Shown here in pieces: positions 60,178-64,000 of a DNA stretch of 64,000 nucleotides. The number at the start of each line of letters is the position of its first letter. Within the stretch, counting starts at the first letter, position 1. A model generated the notes under the pieces. The model was not told where the DNA came from. It saw only the letters and a program-made list of their open reading frames with translations, and searched no databases. Both the position numbers and the translations under genes were made by a program. The DNA comes from Buddleja alternifolia (Eukaryota > Streptophyta > Magnoliopsida > Lamiales > Scrophulariaceae), in the NCBI GenBank assembly GCA_019426215.1, contig CM033394.1:49216195-49280194 (forward strand), written 5' to 3'.

Positions 60178-61355
60178 GATGCACGACTACGGATACGAGG
60201 ATCAGTGGCGGATCCAAAAAATTAGATCAGTGGGGGCACAATTTACCACTGGTGGCCAAGAATAGAAGCAGGGCGTAGTACGGTACGTTATATTTATGGG
60301 AGAAAATATAATAAGGAACTCAAATTATCCTATTTATAAGCCTATGTTTTTTATTTTTCCTTTTGTTTGAGTTGTAGAAATGTGTGATGAAGGAGGGAAA
60401 AAGTGAAAATTTGGGAATTGGAAAATAGATTGAAGCGTTATAGCCTTATAGACAGAAGTGACAATTTTAAAATTTTGAGGGGTGGGAGGCAAAATTACAA
60501 ATTTTGCAAATTTTATAGGTAGAAGTGAGAGAGGCCAAGACTCAAGAATGAGAGAGAGAGGAGTGAGAATTGGGCGGGAGAAATGGAAATTGGAATTGAG
60601 GGGAGGCACTTAAATATTTGAATGGGGCATTAATGTAATTCATAAATTAAAATTAAAAATATGTATATATTAATAAAAAAACTGTGGGGGCCCCCCTTCT
60701 TACAATGTAGATCTGCCCCTGACGAGGATACAAATACAAAATACGACAAATTTCAAAATTAGAGGATACGTTACGTTGGGGATACAAATATATATATATA
60801 TATATAATATTTAAAATTAAATTTGAGTCAATATATTCACTAACATAAATAAAATGTAATATTGACACCAATTCATTGTTTATAAGTTCAAAAATTTTTG
60901 AAGGTAACAAAATATTTCATCATTTGCGTTGTATGAACGTCATTTTATTGATACCAGCATTTATCTTCTTATACAAAATTTTTATGATAAAGTGTGAATG
61001 ATAGGCCTCAGTGGAGCACGAGAAGAAAAACATATTAAGAAGTGAAACCGAAATAATATTTTGCTTCTTTAAATCTTCTTTTTGTTTGTTTAACTTTTTT
61101 ATTATTAAACTATTAAGTATTATATAATATTAAAAAAAGCTATGTCCAATATTCAAAAGGTGTCAGATATTTCAAATTTTGTACGAGATACGCCATACAG
61201 AAGTATCAAATACAATATACAAAATTTTCTTTTTCATTTAATTTTTGGTTACTTAAAAAATGTCCGATACATAGTTGGGTGGTATCTACGGAATATAATA
61301 TCCGATACAAATATAATATTATATGAGTCCAATTTTAAAAATATTCGTGCACCAT
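60178..61355. repeat. GGATACG-type dispersed element, copy 2, split by a younger insertion
   Basis: The left end is TGATGCACGACTACGGATAC and the right end AATATTCGTGCACCAT, an inverted pair around GTGCA. It matches copy 1 at 56467-56954. Positions 60203-60721 are a later hAT-type insertion; without it and one 8-bp duplicate the left end reads GGATACGAGGAT directly into ACAAATACAAAATACG. Confidence 0.65.
60203..60721. mobile_element. hAT-type non-autonomous element nested in a repeat, perfect 8-bp target duplication
   Basis: The left end CAGTGGCGGATC pairs with the complement of the right end, CAGGGGCAGATC. ACGAGGAT flanks both sides (60195-60202 and 60722-60729). CAG...CTG tips plus an 8-bp duplication define hAT elements. 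519 bp, no transposase. Subterminal G-rich and C-rich tracts (GTGGGGGCAC, GGGGGCCCCCC) lie just inside each end. Confidence 0.9.
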
Positions 61356-61868
61356 AAATTACACTATTATTATCATATTCCACAATAAATATGTAAATTA
61401 ATGAATTCTTCTACGTGGTAAATTGGGCAACTCCGCGTTACCTCTCCCCCCCTCCAAAATTGTACAGCTCATTGAAGCAGATAGGGATAAGCACTAAAAA
61501 CACTTTCAGAGCTAGCAGAATGACCCCATTCGGCCACGTGGCACCAGATGCTCCAAAAAAATTCTCTCTCTTCTAAAATTGAGACACGTAGCACAAAAGA
61601 AAAAGCCCATTATGGGGGTAAATTCATTGGGCCAGCCAAATAACTGGTGCGCTGACGTGGGCAGTCGCTTTCAGAGCCCAGAACACAACCAAAAAGATGA
61701 AAGAAAAAAAAAAGGAAAAAGAAGTGGGTGTAGTAGTGATAGCCTAATCACTTCATGACAATACATAGCCTCTACTTTGTGGGATAACCACTATATTGCC
61801 ACTATAATGATTTATGAAGCTATATGTGATGACTATATTGCCCCTTAAATGTCAACTTTCTTACATGG
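61356..61868. promoter_or_regulatory. Gene-free stretch with a cluster of ACGT-core motifs
   Basis: Within 125 bases there are CCACGTGGC (CACGTG at 61535-61540), ACACGTAG (ACGT 61586-61589) and TGACGTGG (61653-61660), plus GGGCC words. These are G-box/ABRE/TGA-type bZIP sites in plants. Whether they serve the gene leaving the window at the right, over 2 kb away, is speculation. Confidence 0.3.
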
Positions 61869-61882
61869 GGTAACCTCAAATG

Positions 61883-62094
61883 CCAACACAAGTTGGCTCA
61901 GTTAGTAAGGACGAGTCACTCTCTCTCAGCAAGTTGTGTGTTCGATTCCCTCTGCTGATGTGAGGGGTGTGTTGATGAGCGATTTTTAAGTAACTCTATA
62001 AATGACCTATAATTTCGAAATATGCTCTAGCCCTCATAGATGATAAGAGCTGATCCTCCCTAAATTATTTTTCACCAAAAAGAAGGTAGCCTCA
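61883..62094 (+). mobile_element. tRNA-derived SINE with target-site duplication
   Basis: Box A-like TTGGCTCAGTTAGTAAGG lies near the 5' end, and box B GTTCGATTCCC follows about 45 bases later, the arrangement of a tRNA-derived pol III promoter. The body runs on through a non-tRNA part and ends in TTTTTCACCAAAAAGAA. GGTAACCTCAAATG (61869-61882) and GGTAGCCTCAATTG (62095-62108) flank it, a 14-bp duplication with two mismatches. 212 bp. Confidence 0.85.
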
Positions 62095-62108
62095 ATTGTT
62101 GTCTTTTT

Positions 62109-63629
62109 ATGTGAATTTTTGTTGGTTTCTTTCATCTTTGGTTAATTTAATAATAGTAATAATAATAACAGTAGGGAGATGGGAGGACAAAAGGCTATTC
62201 CAATCATAGAATAGGTTTGTTGGTTACAACCTTACCCTTACCCTCCGCGCCATAAAAGTCAATTCGTTTATTGGCAAAAGGTTACAAGTTTTACTAGGGG
62301 CGGGAAGATAAATAAAATGATTACAAGTATGGAGGGAGTATTTAAACTTTTCTTAGTTAATTAGGATAAAATTTCATGTTCAAAATGGATTAGAGGTATT
62401 ATTGTATAACATTTTGAGGAAAATTGTGTTTTATTTATAGGATACATAATAAGAAGGTTGGTCATAAGAATTTTACTCATCAAATATTTTACCAATAATA
62501 ATCAATATTTAATTTCCCTCAAAAAGATCTTGTCATAACAATTTCTGCTCATTTTGACTGAATTTCGAAGTCACTTGTAACAAAAATTAAATAGAACAGA
62601 GATGGTTCATTGACTACAGTACAATCGTGATAAATTAATAATAGTACACCGTGTTAAAAAGAAAACTATAGAATAACATGTTTAATACCTGTTGTAAACT
62701 ATATTCACCTAGTATATAAACATATACTCTTTTAACTTTATCTTTTTCAACGCAAAAATATGCTCGTCGTGTTAATATGTTTTAACGAAAGAACACACAC
62801 ATATATATATATATATTATATATATAATAGTGTAACCCAAGCTTTATTCCATCATAAACTCTTATTAGTGTTATATATAAGGCTCTAGCTAAACAGCACT
62901 TTAGATTCCATGTAAAAGGGGCAAAACAAAAGCAAAACATAATAACACCTTGAGGGTACATCATGGGGCCTCTCAGTCTCCATCAAATTTTCATTCTGTT
63001 TTTTTATATTCCCCATTTTCAACTTGCTGCTGTGGGACTTTTTTTACATCTCAAAAACAATTTCTTTTATCAGACGTAAAAGGGCATGCAAATTGTCAAG
63101 GAAAATGTATTTTCACCGTTATGCTAGGAAGGACAAATACGACATTTCACAAGCAGATGCATACAAAGAAGAACAATAGAGATAAACTTTCTTCTTGGCG
63201 TGTGGGACTTGTCCAGTGGATGTGAACACCAATGAAAGTTGGCAAAAGCAGTGAATTTTTTTATTTATTTTTTATTTTTTGGTGAGTGGAAATATACCTT
63301 TTCTACCCTCTTTACTAAATTATTGTTTCCCATTCTTTGTACTATAGTTTATTCTTTCAATAATTATGGTTTAAATAAATGTTTAAATTCATTATCTTTA
63401 TCCTGGCTATTATTATTATTATTTGATATTTTTTTTTTCTGGGTTGGATTGAGATGGATGGATGAAATGGGATAGATAGATAGATAGATATAGTCATAAA
63501 GATAATGGCCCTTACTAGCTATGCTGCAGACATTTCATTTCTACCACCATCATATTCCCCATATATTTGCTTTCACAGATTCTTGTTGCATAGTGTCCAT
63601 AATATATGAATCAAAGTTTATTTCTTTAG
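62109..63629. other. Intergenic, no gene
   Basis: A (TA)n run lies at about 62801-62828 and a GATA run at 63473-63490. Reading frames at 62950-63475 show no family features. Confidence 0.4.
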
Positions 63630-64000
63630 CTGCTTTTTCTGCTCTCTCTCTCTCTCTCACACACACACTATTCACTCACCAATCATTTATCTTTCAAACA
63701 CATATTATTACCTCACAGTTGTTGTCTTCTGCAGCAGCTCCAATAGTTGGCTCACTTGAGAGAGTCAAAACTCTAAAAACCCATAATTCAATTCCCACTT
63801 GTTTGATTTTGCTTTTCTTATTTTTCTGTTTTGTTTTTGAAGAATTTGAGGAAGCCCTCTTCAAAAACTAGAGTTTATGGTTCAGATTCTTTGATATGGT
63901 TGTAGGGGTGCTTATAATTTGATAGCTATTGCTAAGGGAATCTTTGCTTGGTTATTTTGGAGCTTTTTTTTTTTCCAGGCCCAGTTATTTGGTTGGTAGC
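63630..64000 (+). promoter_or_regulatory. Likely leader of a + strand gene that continues beyond the window
   Basis: CTCTCTCTCTCTCACACACACAC at about 63642-63668 and TCACTCACCAATC resemble the pyrimidine-rich start of plant transcripts. Downstream is T-rich, intron-like or UTR sequence ending TTTTTTTTTTCCAGGCCC at 63965-63982, which could be an acceptor. No coding region is visible before the edge. Confidence 0.3.

Noticed and set aside
61886..61960. Functional tRNA gene
   Set aside because: Box A and box B are present, but the sequence does not close into an acceptor stem, and it continues into a SINE body with target duplications.

Overview
The window is AT-rich nuclear DNA of a dicot plant. 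The evidence is GT-AG introns, plant-only gene families, a miR156 site in an SBP-box gene, a plant-type ERSE, and dense MITE, SINE, copia and LINE remnants. I cannot name the species. I found no bacterial, viral or CRISPR features.

Six complete protein genes and one partial gene can be supported. From left to right they are: (a) the 3' end of an unrecognised + strand gene at 1-238; (b) a + strand GPI-anchored lipid transfer protein at 13256-14803, two exons; (c) a + strand three-finger RanBP2-type zinc-finger protein at 17148-21388, ten exons; (d) a - strand miR156-regulated SPL transcription factor at 24449-27406, four exons; (e) a + strand F-box/kelch protein of the At5g15710 type at 43371-46372, two exons; (f) a - strand RAMP4/SERP ER-stress protein at 48408-50000, three coding exons; (g) a - strand J-domain/DUF3444 protein at 51084-53048, one exon. 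The last 400 bases look like the leader of a + strand gene that continues outside the window. These genes do not form a pathway. They are ordinary neighbours separated by repeats.

The gene-poor stretches (239-13 kb, 29-43 kb, 53-63 kb) consist largely of non-autonomous DNA transposons. Several have inverted ends and clear target-site duplications: two hAT-type elements (32496-33147 and 60203-60721), each nested in another repeat with a perfect 8-bp duplication; and Mutator-like fold-back elements (23029-23277, 38293-38670 and probably 15806-16594) with 9-bp duplications. There is also a tRNA-derived SINE with a 14-bp imperfect duplication (61883-62094), a Ty1-copia tail (10560-10846), a LINE RNase H remnant (47195-47827), a three-unit tandem repeat (32014-32302), a diverged 370-bp direct duplication (33496 and 35666) and a 1.2-kb inverted repeat (34411-35610).

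The most notable regulatory observation is a perfect CCAAT-N10-CACG element (plant ERSE) with a TATA box just upstream of the RAMP4 gene, which fits a gene induced by the unfolded protein response. I did not find a clearly new biological system. The most informative items are the ERSE-RAMP4 pair, the miR156-SPL site, the split first exon of the F-box gene with overlapping upstream ORFs, and the nested transposon insertions that date one another.
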